Below are positions 1-10,361 of a stretch of 64,000 bases of DNA, one piece after another (position 1 is the first letter of the stretch; the number at the start of each line of letters is the position of its first letter). Under the pieces are notes generated by a model that saw only the letters and a program-made list of their open reading frames with translations, was not told the DNA's origin and made no database searches. Origin of the DNA: Pseudothauera rhizosphaerae (lineage in GTDB: Bacteria; Pseudomonadota; Gammaproteobacteria; Burkholderiales; Rhodocyclaceae); NCBI RefSeq assembly GCF_004801305.1, contig NZ_SSOD01000006.1, forward strand, positions 1 through 64,000, given 5' to 3'. A program made the position numbers and the translations under genes.

Positions 1-10
1 TCGATTGTCC

Positions 11-26
11 AGGTTTTTAAAGAACC
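11..26 (-). promoter_or_regulatory. boxA-like antitermination element in an rRNA leader
   Basis: Minus-strand GGTTCTTTAAAAACCT resembles the boxA element (TGCTCTTTAA-type) of proteobacterial rRNA leaders, which binds NusB/NusE. It lies about 165-170 nt downstream of the predicted start site of the consensus promoter at 196-223. The 16S gene itself would lie beyond the left edge and is not seen. Confidence 0.55.
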
Positions 27-195
27 GCTGCGCGGGCAGCGAAGAAGCGAAAGTTTGACCCATACAACTACTCCCGTCAACCCCCTCCAGCGCCCCAACT
101 CACCACCCAGACACCGGAAGTACCGCTTCCTCCCCCACCCCGCTCGCCGCCTCCAGCACCGCCGGAAACCGCACCACAGCGCCAAAGAGGCGCGA

Positions 196-223
196 ATTAT
201 AAAGACCTCGAATGGACTGTCAA
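196..223 (-). promoter_or_regulatory. Consensus sigma-70 promoter, probably of an rRNA operon reading leftward
   Basis: On the minus strand a perfect -35 TTGACA (218-223) is separated by 16 bp from a perfect -10 TATAAT (196-201). The bases after the -10 are GC-rich (CGCGCCTC), as in stringently controlled promoters, and an A/T-rich tract lies upstream of the -35 near 236-246. No coding gene follows before the left edge, while a boxA-like element does. Such a full-consensus promoter is typical of rRNA or tRNA operons, which is the inference made here. Confidence 0.8.
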
Positions 224-367
224 TGCCCCGATGGAAGAAATTTTCCGCCCTCGAAGGAAAACCCCCATGGCGCGCCCCGAAAAGCTCGCAGGATCAAGGA
301 GAAGGGTGCTGCGGCCAACGCTCGCACGAACCACGGTCGGGAGCCGCCTCGCCCCCGACCGCCCCGT

Positions 368-1762
368 TCAAAGCACCTGGTAGACGCGCAATTCGAAATC
401 GCCGCCGCAGGCGACGGCGTCCAAGGGTTTGAGCTTCTGTATCGTGCCCTTGAAGGTGAGGAACAGGGGCACACTGGCGGTCAACGTGTCGAGGGGGGCC
501 AACAGGCGCACGGCCTCCCCTTTCAGGATGGGGTCGCAGAGCAGCACTTCCGCGGCACGGCGGCCGTCATCGACGGATACGACCTCGGGCTTCTGCGACA
601 GCGTCTCGACCCCGACCAGCCGTTCGCTGCCCGCTGCCCGCTTGCGCCGCACGATACCCAGGTGCCAGGTCTCGCTCTCGGCCGCCCGCAGACCGACCAG
701 GTCGCCCGCCTGGACTTCGCCTGCCGCAGCCGCGGACACCAGGGCGCCAACACCGCCGCGGCACACGTCGTGCATGAGCCAGTCGCGTCCGGCCGGACGG
801 GCACCGCTGCCGATCAGCTTCTTCAGCTCTTCGAACCCGCACACAGCGGTCAGCCGCCCGTCGAGCAGATGGCGGCGGAAGCGCCGCACCGGCGGCCGGT
901 CGGACCACTGGCGCAGCAGGGTCTGCACCGCCACGGTCAGCACATCGTCCGTCTGGGCGGCGCCCAATCCGGCCGGCACGACGCCGTGGGCCAGTTGCGC
1001 GGCGAGGCCGGCGAGGATTTTCGCCGCCACGCGGGTGGCGAAATAACGCCCGCCCTCGGGCAGATCGCCGCCCTGCACCATGCGCCGCGGCGCAAGGCCG
1101 GAAGCCGGCGCGAACAGATAGGGCACGCCGGCCTCCGGTTTGCGCACAAGATCCAGGTGGGGGAGCACCAGGGTGATCAGACGATCGGCCGCGATGACCG
1201 AGGCAATGGGCAACTGGTCCAGGCCGCCGCTGAAGTAGGCCAGCGCGCGCAGGCACTCGCGGGCCGCCGCGCTGCGCTCCCCGGCGTGCGCCCACACCGC
1301 CCCGAGGGAGCGCCACAACGCGGGATGCTCCGGCCCGCAGGACAGCACCTCCCATTTCACGCGCTGGGCGGCCGCACCCGCCAGCCGCACATCCACCTCG
1401 GCGCGCCCGTCTGCGGGCAGATCGTTGGATGCGGACAGGCCGACGTAGGCATCGAGCAGGGCGCCGAACACCGCGCACACTTCGTCGGCAAAGCGCGCCC
1501 AGCCGGCCATGCCATGCACGGGAATGCGTTGCGGCTCGGCCAGCACGCGCGCGATGCTGTCGCGTGCATCGTCTTCGAGCTGCTTGATCAGCGCCAGGCG
1601 GGCGCCGGCAGGAAGCTGATCCGGCACCGCCAGGCCGCGCAGCGAGGCAGCCACGGCCTGCAGGCCCGCAATGGCGTGACTGACGCCCGGCGCAGCCATC
1701 TCCGTGCGCCAGGCGGTCTCATGACGCCCGTCGTTGCCGGCCGGGTGCGTTTCCTTTTCCAT
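368..1762 (-). CDS. Conserved hypothetical protein with PilZ-like C-terminal region
   Basis: Protein of 464 residues with no family I can name firmly. The ATG at 1762 is chosen because GGGGAG lies 7 bp upstream; an in-frame start at 1819 lacks this. The N-terminal 300 residues look helical and Ala/Leu-rich, with no signal peptide or membrane segment. In the C-terminal third, the sequence around RDWLMHDVCRGGVGALV, followed by GDLVGLR and WHLGIVRR, resembles a PilZ domain, whose (D/N)xSxxG motif binds cyclic di-GMP. Here Ser is replaced by Cys and the upstream RxxxR is only loosely present. A cyclic-di-GMP-responsive or structurally PilZ-like role is inference. The gene reads toward the rRNA-type promoter and is alone on its strand. 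Confidence 0.6.
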   Translation of the reverse strand: MEKETHPAGNDGRHETAWRTEMAAPGVSHAIAGLQAVAASLRGLAVPDQLPAGARLALIKQLEDDARDSIARVLAEPQRIPVHGMAGWARFADEVCAVFGALLDAYVGLSASNDLPADGRAEVDVRLAGAAAQRVKWEVLSCGPEHPALWRSLGAVWAHAGERSAAARECLRALAYFSGGLDQLPIASVIAADRLITLVLPHLDLVRKPEAGVPYLFAPASGLAPRRMVQGGDLPEGGRYFATRVAAKILAGLAAQLAHGVVPAGLGAAQTDDVLTVAVQTLLRQWSDRPPVRRFRRHLLDGRLTAVCGFEELKKLIGSGARPAGRDWLMHDVCRGGVGALVSAAAAGEVQAGDLVGLRAAESETWHLGIVRRKRAAGSERLVGVETLSQKPEVVSVDDGRRAAEVLLCDPILKGEAVRLLAPLDTLTASVPLFLTFKGTIQKLKPLDAVACGGDFELRVYQVL

Positions 1763-1903
1763 CTGCAAGCTCCCCGCATGACGGGTACCGGGTAGACGGC
1801 AGGGACCGCCGGCCGGCACGCTGCACCCCAGATTGTCAATCGGGGCAGGTTAGCATGGGCAGACCAAGCTAAAATCGGGACTTCCGCACACAGGAATCAA
1901 TTC

Positions 1904-2698
1904 ATGCGCCAGTACCTCGAACTCATGCGGCATGTGCTGCAGCACGGTCATCGCAAGACCGACCGCACCGGCACGGGCACCCTGTCGGCATTCGGCTGGC
2001 AGATGCGCTTCAACCTGGCGGAGGGCTTCCCGCTGCTGACCACCAAGAAGCTGCATACGCGCTCGATCATCCACGAGCTGCTGTGGTTTCTGCAGGGCGA
2101 CACCAACATCCGCTACCTGAAGGAGAACGGCGTCTCCATCTGGGACGACTGGGCGGACGAGAACGGCGACCTGGGACCGGTGTACGGCAAGCAGTGGCGG
2201 CGCTGGGAGGCCGCCGACGGGCGCACGGTGGACCAGATCGCGCAACTGGTGGAAGGGCTGAAGAAGAATCCCGATTCGCGCCGCCATCTGGTGTCGGCCT
2301 GGAATCCGGGCGAGGTGAACAACATGGCGCTGCCGCCCTGCCACGCGCTGTTCCAGTTCTACGTGGCGGACGGCACCCTGTCCTGCCAGCTCTACCAGCG
2401 CAGCGCGGACATCTTCCTCGGCGTGCCCTTCAACATCGCCTCCTACGCGCTGCTGACACAGATGGTGGCGCAGGTGTGCGGCTACAAAGCGGGTGACTTC
2501 GTGTGGACCGGCGGCGACTGCCACCTCTACCTGAACCATCTGGAGCAGACCCGCCTGCAGCTCGGACGCGAGCCGCGCGCCCTGCCGACCATGCGGCTCA
2601 ACCCGGACGTGAAGGATCTCTTCGCCTTCCGCTTCGAGGACTTCACGCTGGAAGGCTACGACCCCCATCCCCACATCAAGGCGGAGGTGGCGGTATGA
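1904..2698 (+). CDS. thyA: Thymidylate synthase
   Basis: Converts dUMP and methylene-tetrahydrofolate to dTMP and dihydrofolate in the cytoplasm. The 264-residue length equals that of the E. coli enzyme. The catalytic Cys146 lies in [12 protein letters not shown], and the dUMP-binding segments [17 protein letters not shown] and [11 protein letters not shown] are intact. AGGAA lies 7 bp before the ATG. The stop overlaps the folA start (ATGA), so the enzyme that produces dihydrofolate is translationally coupled to the enzyme that recycles it. Confidence 0.98.
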   Translation: MRQYLELMRHVLQHGHRKTDRTGTGTLSAFGWQMRFNLAEGFPLLTTKKLHTRSIIHELLWFLQGDTNIRYLKENGVSIWDDWADENGDLGPVYGKQWRRWEAADGRTVDQIAQLVEGLKKNPDSRRHLVSAWNPGEVNNMALPPCHALFQFYVADGTLSCQLYQRSADIFLGVPFNIASYALLTQMVAQVCGYKAGDFVWTGGDCHLYLNHLEQTRLQLGREPRALPTMRLNPDVKDLFAFRFEDFTLEGYDPHPHIKAEVAV

Positions 2699-3201
2699 AC
2701 GGGCGGCCGGAACTGGTGCTGATCGCGGCGGTGGCGCGCAACGGCGTGATCGGGCGCGAGAACGCCCTGCCCTGGCGCCTGAAGGCGGACCTGGCGCACT
2801 TCAAGGCCGTCACCACCGGCCACCCGGTGCTGATGGGACGCAAGACCTGGGAATCCCTCGGCCGCCCGCTGCCGGGACGGCGCAACCTGGTGGTGAGCCG
2901 CGATCCGGCCTGGCAGGCGGCCGGCGCGGAGCGCTTCCCCAGCCCGGCCGCCGCGCTGGCCGCGGCCAAGGGCGCGGAGAGGGTGTTCGTGATCGGCGGC
3001 GCCGACCTCTACCGCCAGCTCATCGACCAGGCCGACACGGTGATGCTCACCGAGGTGTGGGCGGACGTGGAGGGCGATGCCCGTTTTCCCGAATTCGACC
3101 GCCCGCAGTTCGAGGAACTGGCGCGCGAGTCGCGCCAGGCCGATGCGGACAACGAGTTCGGCTTCGACTTCGTCACCTACCGCCGCATCCGCGGGGAGTA
3201 A
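2695..3201 (+). CDS. folA: Dihydrofolate reductase
   Basis: NADPH-dependent reduction of dihydrofolate to tetrahydrofolate. The 168-residue product has the type I DHFR pattern: [20 protein letters not shown] near the N-terminus, the cofactor-binding [20 protein letters not shown], and [11 protein letters not shown]. The chosen ATG overlaps the thyA stop by four bases, so the two genes form an operon. A perfect 9-bp hairpin follows the stop and separates it from the convergent decarboxylase gene. Confidence 0.97.
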   Translation: MNGRPELVLIAAVARNGVIGRENALPWRLKADLAHFKAVTTGHPVLMGRKTWESLGRPLPGRRNLVVSRDPAWQAAGAERFPSPAAALAAAKGAERVFVIGGADLYRQLIDQADTVMLTEVWADVEGDARFPEFDRPQFEELARESRQADADNEFGFDFVTYRRIRGE

Positions 3202-3205
3202 ATCG

Positions 3206-3228
3206 AAGGGCCGCACGCGGCGGCCCTT
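3206..3228 (+). terminator. Hairpin terminator after thyA-folA
   Basis: Perfect 9-bp GC-rich stem (3206-3214 with 3220-3228) and a 5-nt loop, four bases after the folA stop. It is followed only by a weak pyrimidine tract. It lies between convergent genes and may act on both strands. Confidence 0.6.
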
Positions 3229-3252
3229 CCCTCTTGCAAGCCTGGACTCCGC

Positions 3253-5502
3253 TCAGTCCTGGCGCACGCAATCCACGTAGTACTTCAGCTCGCCGTTTTC
3301 CTCGCGCACCAGGCCGTGGATGTCGGTCTCGAAGCCGGGGAAGGCGGCGTTGAAGTCGCGGGCGAACTGCAGGTAACGCACGATGGTGGCGTTGAAGCGC
3401 TCGCCCGGGATCAGCAGCGGAATGCCCGGCGGATAGGGGGTGACCAGCATCGCGGTGACCCGGCCTTCCAGTTCGTCGATGGGCACGCGTTCGATCTCCC
3501 GGTGCGCCATCCTGGCGAAGGCATCGGCCGGCTTCATCGCCGGCACCATGTCCGACAGATACATCTCGGTGGTCAGGCGCGCCACGTCGCGCGCCTTGTA
3601 GAAGCTGTGGATGCGTGCGCACAGGTCCTTCAGGCCCACCTTCTCGTAGCGCGGGTGCTTGGCGATGAAATCCGGCATCACGCGCCACAGGGGCTGGTTG
3701 CGGTCGTAGTCGTCCTTGAACTGCTGCAGCTCGGTCACCAGGGTGTTCCAGCGCCCCTTGGTGATGCCGATGGTGAACATGATGAAGAAGGAGTAGAGCC
3801 CGGTCTTCTCCACGATGATGCCGTGCTCGGCGAGATAGCGGGTGAGGATGCCGGCCGGGATGCCCCAGGCGGCGAAGTCGCCCTCCACGTCCAACCCCGG
3901 GGTGATCACCGTGGCCTTGATGGGGTCCAGCATGTTGAAGCCTTCCGCCAGGTCGCCGAAGCCGTGCCAGCGCTCGCCGGCCTTCAGCATCCAGTCCTCG
4001 CGACTGCCCATGCCTTCCTCGGCGAGGTATTCCGGCCCCCACACCTTGAACCACCAGTCTTCGGCGCCGAAATCGGTCTCCACCTTGCGCATGGCGCGGC
4101 GGAATTCGACCGCTTCCGCAAGGGACTCCTCCACCAGCGCGGGCCCTCCGGGGGGCTCCATCATCGCCGCGGCCACGTCGCAGGAGGCGATGATGGCGTA
4201 CTGCGGGCTGGTGGAGGTGTGCATCAGATAGGCTTCGTTGAAGATGTCCCGGTCCAGCCTGCGGGTCTGGGAGTCCTGCACCAGAATCTGCGAGGCCTGG
4301 CTCAAGCCCGCCAGCAGCTTGTGGGTGGACTGGGTGGAGAACACCATGGACTCCCGGCAGCGCGGACGGTCCGCGCCGATGGCGTGATAGTCGCCGTAGA
4401 AGTCGTGGAAGGCCGCGTGGGGCAGCCAGGCCTCATCGAAGTGCAAGGTGTCGATCCGGCCGTCCAGCAATTCCTTGATGGTCTCGACGTTGTACACCAC
4501 GCCGTCGTAGGTGGACTGGGTGATGGTCAGGATGCGCGGCTTCTTGTTCTTCGCCTCGCGGGCGAAAGGGTTGGCCTCGATCTTCTTCTGGATGTTCTCC
4601 ATGGAGAACTCGGCCAGCGGAATCGGCCCGATGATGCCGTAGTGGTTGCGCGTCGGCGTCAGGAACACCGGCACCGCACCGGTCATGATGATGGAGTGGA
4701 GGATGGACTTGTGGCAGTTGCGGTCCACCACGACGATGTCGCCGGGCGCCACCGTGGTGTGCCACACCATCTTGTTGGACGTGGACGTGCCATTGGTGAC
4801 GAAGTACAGATGGTCGCAGTTGAAGATGCGCGCGGCGTTGCGCTCGCTGGCCGCCACCGGGCCGGTGTGGTCGAGGAGCTGGCCGAGTTCCTCCACCGCG
4901 TTGCACACGTCGGCGCGCAGCATGTTCTCGCCGAAGAACTGGTGGAACATCTGCCCCACCGGGCTCTTCAGGAAGGCCACGCCGCCCGAGTGCCCCGGGC
5001 AGTGCCAGGAATAGGAGCCGTCCGCGGCGTAGTGGGTGAGCGCACGGAAGAAGGGCGGGGCCAGGGAATCCAGGTAGTTCCTGGCCTCGCGCACGACGTA
5101 GCGGGCGATGAACTCCGGCGTGTCCTCGTACATGTGGATGAAGCCGTGCAGTTCGCGCAGCACGTCGTTCGGGATGTGGCGGCTGGTACGCGTCTCGCCG
5201 TGCAGGAAGATGGGGATGTCCGCGTTGCGGAAGCGGATTTCCTCGACGAAGGCACGCAGCCCGGCGATGGCGTTCTCGGCCGCCTCGGGCGAGGAGAACT
5301 CCTCGTCGTCGATGGACAGAATGAAGGCCGAGCCGCGGCTCTGCTGCTGGGCGAAGGAGGTCAGGTCCCCGTAGCTGGTGACGCCCAGCACCTCCATGCC
5401 CTCGTCCTCGATGGCCTTCGCCAGCACGCGGATACCCAGTCCCGATGCGTTCTCGGAGCGGAAATCCTCGTCGATGATGATGACCGGAAAATGGAAGCGC
5501 AT
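3253..5502 (-). CDS. Orn/Lys/Arg decarboxylase, class III PLP-dependent
   Basis: A 749-residue member of the inducible arginine/lysine/ornithine decarboxylase family, which removes the alpha-carboxyl to give agmatine, cadaverine or putrescine. The start at 5502 is preferred over 5550 because GGAG lies 6 bp upstream and the protein then begins MRFHFPVIIIDEDFRSENASG, as family members do. The N-terminal wing domain (about 1-130) is followed by the PLP-binding large domain. The PLP lysine is K395 in STQSTHKLLAGLSQ and the cofactor-binding Asp is D356 in HFDEAW. The C-terminal domain is intact. Substrate cannot be settled from sequence; arginine or lysine is likeliest. It stands alone on its strand, converging on folA. 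Confidence 0.9.
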   Translation of the reverse strand: MRFHFPVIIIDEDFRSENASGLGIRVLAKAIEDEGMEVLGVTSYGDLTSFAQQQSRGSAFILSIDDEEFSSPEAAENAIAGLRAFVEEIRFRNADIPIFLHGETRTSRHIPNDVLRELHGFIHMYEDTPEFIARYVVREARNYLDSLAPPFFRALTHYAADGSYSWHCPGHSGGVAFLKSPVGQMFHQFFGENMLRADVCNAVEELGQLLDHTGPVAASERNAARIFNCDHLYFVTNGTSTSNKMVWHTTVAPGDIVVVDRNCHKSILHSIIMTGAVPVFLTPTRNHYGIIGPIPLAEFSMENIQKKIEANPFAREAKNKKPRILTITQSTYDGVVYNVETIKELLDGRIDTLHFDEAWLPHAAFHDFYGDYHAIGADRPRCRESMVFSTQSTHKLLAGLSQASQILVQDSQTRRLDRDIFNEAYLMHTSTSPQYAIIASCDVAAAMMEPPGGPALVEESLAEAVEFRRAMRKVETDFGAEDWWFKVWGPEYLAEEGMGSREDWMLKAGERWHGFGDLAEGFNMLDPIKATVITPGLDVEGDFAAWGIPAGILTRYLAEHGIIVEKTGLYSFFIMFTIGITKGRWNTLVTELQQFKDDYDRNQPLWRVMPDFIAKHPRYEKVGLKDLCARIHSFYKARDVARLTTEMYLSDMVPAMKPADAFARMAHREIERVPIDELEGRVTAMLVTPYPPGIPLLIPGERFNATIVRYLQFARDFNAAFPGFETDIHGLVREENGELKYYVDCVRQD

Positions 5503-5596
5503 CCTTCTCTCCAGCATCTGCCCCAGGGTGCGGAGCAGGAAAGTGGGCATGATACCCGTGTGGTGTTTGCCGTCGCGTTACTGCCGAAAAGCACAA

Positions 5597-5615
5597 GGGG
5601 GCCGAACCGGCCCCC
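5597..5615 (-). terminator. Hairpin terminator after dcd
   Basis: On the minus strand, 31 bp past the dcd stop, an 8-bp perfect GC stem (5608-5615 with 5597-5604) with a 3-nt loop is followed by TTGTGCTTTT. This fits an intrinsic terminator for the mrp-dcd direction and insulates the decarboxylase gene. Confidence 0.65.
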
Positions 5616-5645
5616 GGATTCCTGCCTGCCGCGGCGCCCGCCCGC

Positions 5646-6212
5646 TCAAATCTTGGGCAGGGTCACGCCGGTCTGGCCCAGGTACTTGCCGCCCCGGTCC
5701 TTGTAGGAAGTTGCGCACACCTCGTCCGACTCGAAGAACAGCATCTGCGCCACGCCCTCGTTGGCGTAGATCTTGGCCGGCAGCGGGGTGGTGTTGGAGA
5801 ACTCCAGCGTCACGTGGCCTTCCCATTCGGGCTCCAGCGGGGTGACGTTGACGATGATGCCGCAGCGGGCATAGGTGCTCTTGCCCAGGCACACGGTGAG
5901 CACGCTGCGCGGGATGCGGAAGTACTCGACGGTGCGCGCCAGGGCGAAGGAGTTGGGCGGGATGATGCACACGTCGCCGGTGAAGTCGACGAAGCTGCGC
6001 GCGTCGAAGTCCTTGGGGTCGACGATGGTCGAGTTGATGTTGGTGAATATCTTGAATTCGTTGGCACAGCGCACGTCGTAGCCGTAGCTGGAGGTGCCGT
6101 AGGAGACGATCTTGCCGTGCTCGTTGGCACGCACCATCTCGGGCGCGAACGGCGAGATCATGCCGTGCGCTTCTGCCATGCGGCGGATCCACTTGTCGGA
6201 CTTGATGGACAT
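5646..6212 (-). CDS. dcd: dCTP deaminase
   Basis: Deaminates dCTP to dUTP, feeding dTMP synthesis, and so relates in function to nearby thyA. The 188-residue length matches the usual one when the start is taken at 6212 ([19 protein letters not shown]); an in-frame start at 6245 adds 11 unlikely residues. The trimeric dUTPase-fold signatures are visible: [28 protein letters not shown] and the catalytic-Glu segment [17 protein letters not shown]. It lies 109 bp downstream of mrp on the same strand. Confidence 0.96.
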   Translation of the reverse strand: MSIKSDKWIRRMAEAHGMISPFAPEMVRANEHGKIVSYGTSSYGYDVRCANEFKIFTNINSTIVDPKDFDARSFVDFTGDVCIIPPNSFALARTVEYFRIPRSVLTVCLGKSTYARCGIIVNVTPLEPEWEGHVTLEFSNTTPLPAKIYANEGVAQMLFFESDEVCATSYKDRGGKYLGQTGVTLPKI

Positions 6213-6321
6213 CGGGCGCGGGTTCCTTGGCTGCGTGCCCGGCACGGGGCCGGCGCTGAAAAATCCGCGTAGTGTAGGGCAAGCGCAGCCGAATCGAAAG
6301 CGCTGTTTCAGGCGCCCTCGC

Positions 6322-7413
6322 TCAGGTGTTCTGCACCACGATGCTGGGGAATTTGTGGGTCATGTCCTTGGCCTTTTCGGCCACGCGCACGGCCACCTTG
6401 CGGGCGATCTCGCGGTAGATCGCGGCGATGCGCCCGTCCGGGTCGGCCGCCACGGTGGGGGTGCCGCCGTCGGCCTGTTCGCGGATTTGCAGGTCCAGCG
6501 GCAAGGCCCCCAGGAAGGGGATGCCGTAGTCCGCACAGAGCTTCTGCCCGCCGCCGGCGCCGAAGATGCGCTCCTCGTGGCCGCAGTTGGAACAGATGTG
6601 GATGCTCATGTTTTCCACCACGCCGACGATGGGCACGCCCACCTTCTCGAACATCTTCAACCCCTTGCGCGCGTCCAGCAGGGCGATGTCCTGGGGCGTG
6701 GTGACGATCACCGCGCCGGTCACCGGCACGCTCTGGGACAGGGTGAGCTGGATGTCGCCGGTGCCCGGCGGCATGTCGATGACCAGGTAGTCCAGGTCCT
6801 TCCAGTTGGTTTCCTTGAGCAACTGGTTGAGCGCCTGGGTGGCCATCGGCCCGCGCCACACCATGGGCGTCTCCACGTCCACCAGAAAACCGATGGACAT
6901 GGCCTGGATGCCGTGGGCTTCCAGCGGCTCCATGCTCTTGCCGTCCAGCGACTGGGGGCGCTCGTGGCCGATGCCCAGCATCTGCGGCTGGGACGGACCA
7001 TAGATGTCCGCATCCAGGATGCCCACGCGCGCGCCCTCGGCGGCCAGCGCCAGCGCCAGGTTGGCCGCGGTGGTGCTCTTGCCCACGCCGCCCTTGCCGG
7101 AGGCCACGGCGATGATGTTGCGCACGCCGGGCAGCAGCTTCACACCATGCTGCACCGCGTGGGCGACGATCTTGCTGTGCACCGCCACGTCCACGCCTTC
7201 CACGCCCGGCAGCGCGGCCACCGCGTCGGTCAGCAGCTTGCGGATGGGCTCGATCTGGCTCTTCGCCGGGTAGCCCAGTTCCACCTCGAAGCGCACCCGG
7301 CTGCCCTCCACCGCCAGGTTGCGGATGCAGCGGGTGGTGACGAAATCCTTGCCGGTGTTCGGATCGAGCACGGACTTCAGGGCTTCGTTGACGGATTCGA
7401 CGCTTACGCTCAT
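6322..7413 (-). CDS. apbC: Iron-sulfur cluster carrier protein ApbC/Mrp
   Basis: P-loop ATPase that carries and transfers Fe-S clusters in the cytoplasm. The 363-residue product has an N-terminal MIP18-type domain (about 1-85), then the deviant Walker A GKGGVGKS at 106-113, and [13 protein letters not shown] and [13 protein letters not shown] further on. The CxxC pair in [10 protein letters not shown] (near 235) would bind the bridging cluster. The ATG at 7413 has GAGGA 8 bp upstream; a GTG two codons earlier is possible. It is divergent from the OmpA-like gene. Confidence 0.95.
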   Translation of the reverse strand: MSVSVESVNEALKSVLDPNTGKDFVTTRCIRNLAVEGSRVRFEVELGYPAKSQIEPIRKLLTDAVAALPGVEGVDVAVHSKIVAHAVQHGVKLLPGVRNIIAVASGKGGVGKSTTAANLALALAAEGARVGILDADIYGPSQPQMLGIGHERPQSLDGKSMEPLEAHGIQAMSIGFLVDVETPMVWRGPMATQALNQLLKETNWKDLDYLVIDMPPGTGDIQLTLSQSVPVTGAVIVTTPQDIALLDARKGLKMFEKVGVPIVGVVENMSIHICSNCGHEERIFGAGGGQKLCADYGIPFLGALPLDLQIREQADGGTPTVAADPDGRIAAIYREIARKVAVRVAEKAKDMTHKFPSIVVQNT

Positions 7414-7572
7414 TTGCACTGTCCTCGGAATCTGGAAGGCCCGCCGCGGCGGGCGCGATGCGCACGATGATACCGGAGCGCCGGATGCCGCTCACCCTCT
7501 TCGTGGGCAGGGTTTCTTCGTCCGGGGCGCGACGCGGTAACATCCCTCGCCTTGTTTCGACCCTCAGTTCCC

Positions 7573-8133
7573 ATGCCGAATTTCCGCCGCCTGCTCTGTC
7601 TCGCCCTGCTGCCCGCCCTGCTCGCCGCCTGTGCCACCCCGCCCCACGCCCCGGCTGCGCCCGCTGCGCGCGGAACCGAGGTCAAACCCCGCCCGGCCAT
7701 AGACTGGGCGCAAGTCGGCGCCGCGCTGACGCGCGACCTGGGCGCCCTGCCCGGCGTTTCCCTCACGCCCCGCGACGACGGCGCGCTGAAGCTCGCCATT
7801 CCGGCGGCCGAGGGTTTCGCCACCGGCGAGGCCGATCTGCGGGCCGGACTCGCCGGCAAGCTCGACCGCATCGCACCCGTGCTGCAGAGCCAGCCCCTGG
7901 CGGCCGTCCACGTCATCGGCCACACCGACGGCATGGGCAGCGAGCTTTTCAACCTGCAACTATCCATCGCCCGAGCCGAGGCGGTCATGGAGCACCTGCG
8001 CAGCCGCGGCATCGCCCTGCTGCGCCTGTCCGCGGACGGCCGCGGCGAGGCCGAGCCGGTCGCCGACAACGGCACGCCCGAAGGCCGGGCCGCCAACCGG
8101 CGGGTCGAACTGATCCTGCGCCCGCTGTATTGA
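7573..8133 (+). CDS. OmpA-family lipoprotein
   Basis: A 186-residue predicted outer-membrane lipoprotein. The N-terminus MPNFRRLLCLALLPALLAAC has a positively charged start, a hydrophobic stretch and a lipobox (LLAAC). The C-terminal part, about residues 95-186, is an OmpA/MotB-type peptidoglycan-binding domain with HVIGHTDGMGSELFNLQLS and the closing GRAANRRVEL. Such proteins tether the outer membrane to the wall. The short linker is Pro/Ala-rich. The gene lies between the divergent apbC and metG. Confidence 0.85.
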   Translation: MPNFRRLLCLALLPALLAACATPPHAPAAPAARGTEVKPRPAIDWAQVGAALTRDLGALPGVSLTPRDDGALKLAIPAAEGFATGEADLRAGLAGKLDRIAPVLQSQPLAAVHVIGHTDGMGSELFNLQLSIARAEAVMEHLRSRGIALLRLSADGRGEAEPVADNGTPEGRAANRRVELILRPLY

Positions 8134-8210
8134 ACTGCAGGCAACCGAAAGGGCCGCGGGCGGGCCCCCGCGTTTGTTAAGATTCAACTTTTGGTTGATC
8201 CCTCAACATC

Positions 8211-10361
8211 ATGTCCCGCAAGATCCTCGTCACCAACGCCCTGCCCTACGCCAACGGCGACATCCACCTCGGCCACCTGGTGGGCTACATTCAGGCCGAC
8301 ATCTGGGTGCGCTTCCAGCGCATGCGCGGCAACACGGTGCATTACGTGTGCGCGGACGACACCCACGGCACGCCGGTGATGCTGCGCGCCGAGAAGGAAG
8401 GCATCACCCCGGAACAGCTCATCGACCGAGTGCACGGCGAGCACCTGCGCGACTTCACCGAATTCGGCGTCGCCTTCGACCACTACCACTCCACCCACAG
8501 CACGGAGAACCGCGCCTACGCGGAAGACTTCTACGCCAAGCTGAAGGCGGCCGATTTCATCGACACCCGCGCCATCGAGCAATACTACGATCCGGTCAAG
8601 AACATGTTCCTGCCGGACCGCTTCATCAAGGGCGAATGCCCCAAGTGCGGCGCGGCCGACCAGTACGGCGACAACTGCGAGGTGTGCGGCGCGGCCTACG
8701 CCCCCACCGAGCTGAAGAACCCCTACTCCGCGGTGTCCGGCGCCAAGCCGGAACTGCGCAGTTCGGAGCACTACTTCTTCCGCCTCTCCGACGAACGCTC
8801 GGTGGCCTTCCTGCGCGAATGGACGCGGGGCACCAATGCCGCGGGCCAGCGCCGCCTGCAGGCCGAGGCCGCCAACAAGATGAAGGAATGGCTGGGCGAG
8901 GAAGGGGAGAACAAGCTCTCCGACTGGGACATCTCCCGCGACGCGCCCTACTTCGGCTTCGAGATCCCCGGTGCGCCGGGCAAGTACTTCTACGTCTGGC
9001 TGGACGCGCCCATCGGCTACCTGGCGAGCTTCCGCCATTACGCGGAGAAGCGCGGGGACGTGGCCGTCGACGACTACACGGACGCCACCCGCGCCGCGGC
9101 CGCCGCCACCGAGATGGTGCACTTCATCGGCAAGGACATCCTCTACTTCCACGCCCTGTTCTGGCCCGCCATGCTGCAGTTCGCCGGCTACCGCACGCCC
9201 ACCCAGCTCTGTGTGAACGGCTTCCTGACCGTGGATGGCGCCAAGATGAGCAAGAGCCGCGGCACCTTCATCACCGCGCGCTCCTACGTGGAGCAGAAGC
9301 TGGACCCGGAATGGCTGCGCTACTACTTCGCCAGCAAGTCCAACGGCACCATGGAGGACGTGGACCTCAGCCTGGACGACCTGATCGCCAAGGTGAATTC
9401 CGACCTGGTGGGCAAGTACGTGAACATCGCCAGCCGCTGCGCCGGCTTCATCGCCAAGCGCTTCGGCGGCAAGCTGGGCGCCAGCGACCCGCGCGCCACC
9501 GGCGAATTCGAGACCGCCTACGAGGCCGCCATCATCGCCCGCGCCTACGAGGAGCGCGACTACGGCCGCGCGCTGCGGGAGATCATGCGCCTGGCGGATC
9601 TGGCCAACCAGTACGTGAACGACCACAAGCCGTGGGAACTGGCGAAGCAGGAAGGCGGCGAAGAGCATCTGCACACCGTGTGCAGCACCGCGCTGACCCT
9701 GTTCCGCGACCTCACCCTGTACCTGAAGCCGGTGCTGCCGGCGCTGGCGGCCAAGGTGGAGGACTTCCTCGCCATCGAAGCGCTGACCTGGAACGCCGGC
9801 TGGCATCCGCTGCCCGCGGGCCACACCATCAGGGACTACCGGCACCTGATGACGCGCGTGGAGCGCAAGCAGATCGACGCGCTGCTGGAAGCCAACCGGG
9901 AATCCCTGGCCCCGGCCGAGTCCGCCAAGACTGCCGCGCCCCATTCCCAGCAGCGCCATGCGGAGAAGCAGCAGCACGCCGCCCAGTCTTCCGAGACTGC
10001 CTCCGCGCACATTTCCATCGACGACTTCGCGAAGGTGGACCTGCGCATCGCCCGCATCGTGGACGCCCAGCACGTGGAAGGCGCCGACAAGCTGATCCGT
10101 CTGCAGCTCGACATCGGCGAGACGGACGAAGCCGGCAACCCGAAGCCGCGCCAGGTGTTCGCCGGCATCAAGTCGGCCTACGACCCGGCCGCGCTGGTCG
10201 GGCGGCTCACCGTCATGGTCGCCAACCTCGCGCCGCGCAAGATGAAGTTCGGCCTCTCCGAGGGCATGGTGCTGGCCGCTTCCGATCCCGACGGCCAGAC
10301 CGGCGGGCTCTACATCCTGTCGCCGGACGCGGGCGCCGAGCCCGGCATGCGGGTCAAATAA
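8211..10361 (+). CDS. metG: Methionyl-tRNA synthetase
   Basis: Charges tRNA-Met, class I. The 716-residue protein begins [21 protein letters not shown], with the HIGH motif as HLGH (19-22) and KMSKS at 345-349. The zinc knuckle Cys143, 146, 156 and 159 is complete, as in the E. coli-type enzyme. An Ala/Gln/His-rich linker (about 575-605) leads to a C-terminal EMAP/Trbp111-like tRNA-binding domain (about 608-716) that includes [20 protein letters not shown]. The ATG follows an AT-rich leader; a likely -10 (TAAGAT) lies near 8180. Confidence 0.98.
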   Translation: MSRKILVTNALPYANGDIHLGHLVGYIQADIWVRFQRMRGNTVHYVCADDTHGTPVMLRAEKEGITPEQLIDRVHGEHLRDFTEFGVAFDHYHSTHSTENRAYAEDFYAKLKAADFIDTRAIEQYYDPVKNMFLPDRFIKGECPKCGAADQYGDNCEVCGAAYAPTELKNPYSAVSGAKPELRSSEHYFFRLSDERSVAFLREWTRGTNAAGQRRLQAEAANKMKEWLGEEGENKLSDWDISRDAPYFGFEIPGAPGKYFYVWLDAPIGYLASFRHYAEKRGDVAVDDYTDATRAAAAATEMVHFIGKDILYFHALFWPAMLQFAGYRTPTQLCVNGFLTVDGAKMSKSRGTFITARSYVEQKLDPEWLRYYFASKSNGTMEDVDLSLDDLIAKVNSDLVGKYVNIASRCAGFIAKRFGGKLGASDPRATGEFETAYEAAIIARAYEERDYGRALREIMRLADLANQYVNDHKPWELAKQEGGEEHLHTVCSTALTLFRDLTLYLKPVLPALAAKVEDFLAIEALTWNAGWHPLPAGHTIRDYRHLMTRVERKQIDALLEANRESLAPAESAKTAAPHSQQRHAEKQQHAAQSSETASAHISIDDFAKVDLRIARIVDAQHVEGADKLIRLQLDIGETDEAGNPKPRQVFAGIKSAYDPAALVGRLTVMVANLAPRKMKFGLSEGMVLAASDPDGQTGGLYILSPDAGAEPGMRVK

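Larger units (their letters stand above)
1..367. other. Non-coding leader region at the left edge
   Basis: No convincing gene is present. The segment holds the leftward promoter (196-223) and the boxA-like element (11-26). The remainder up to the stop codon of the leftward gene at 368 shows no further recognisable element. Confidence 0.6.

Noticed and set aside
8140-8175. GC-rich inverted segment before metG as a terminator
   Set aside because: Only a 5-bp stem can be drawn.
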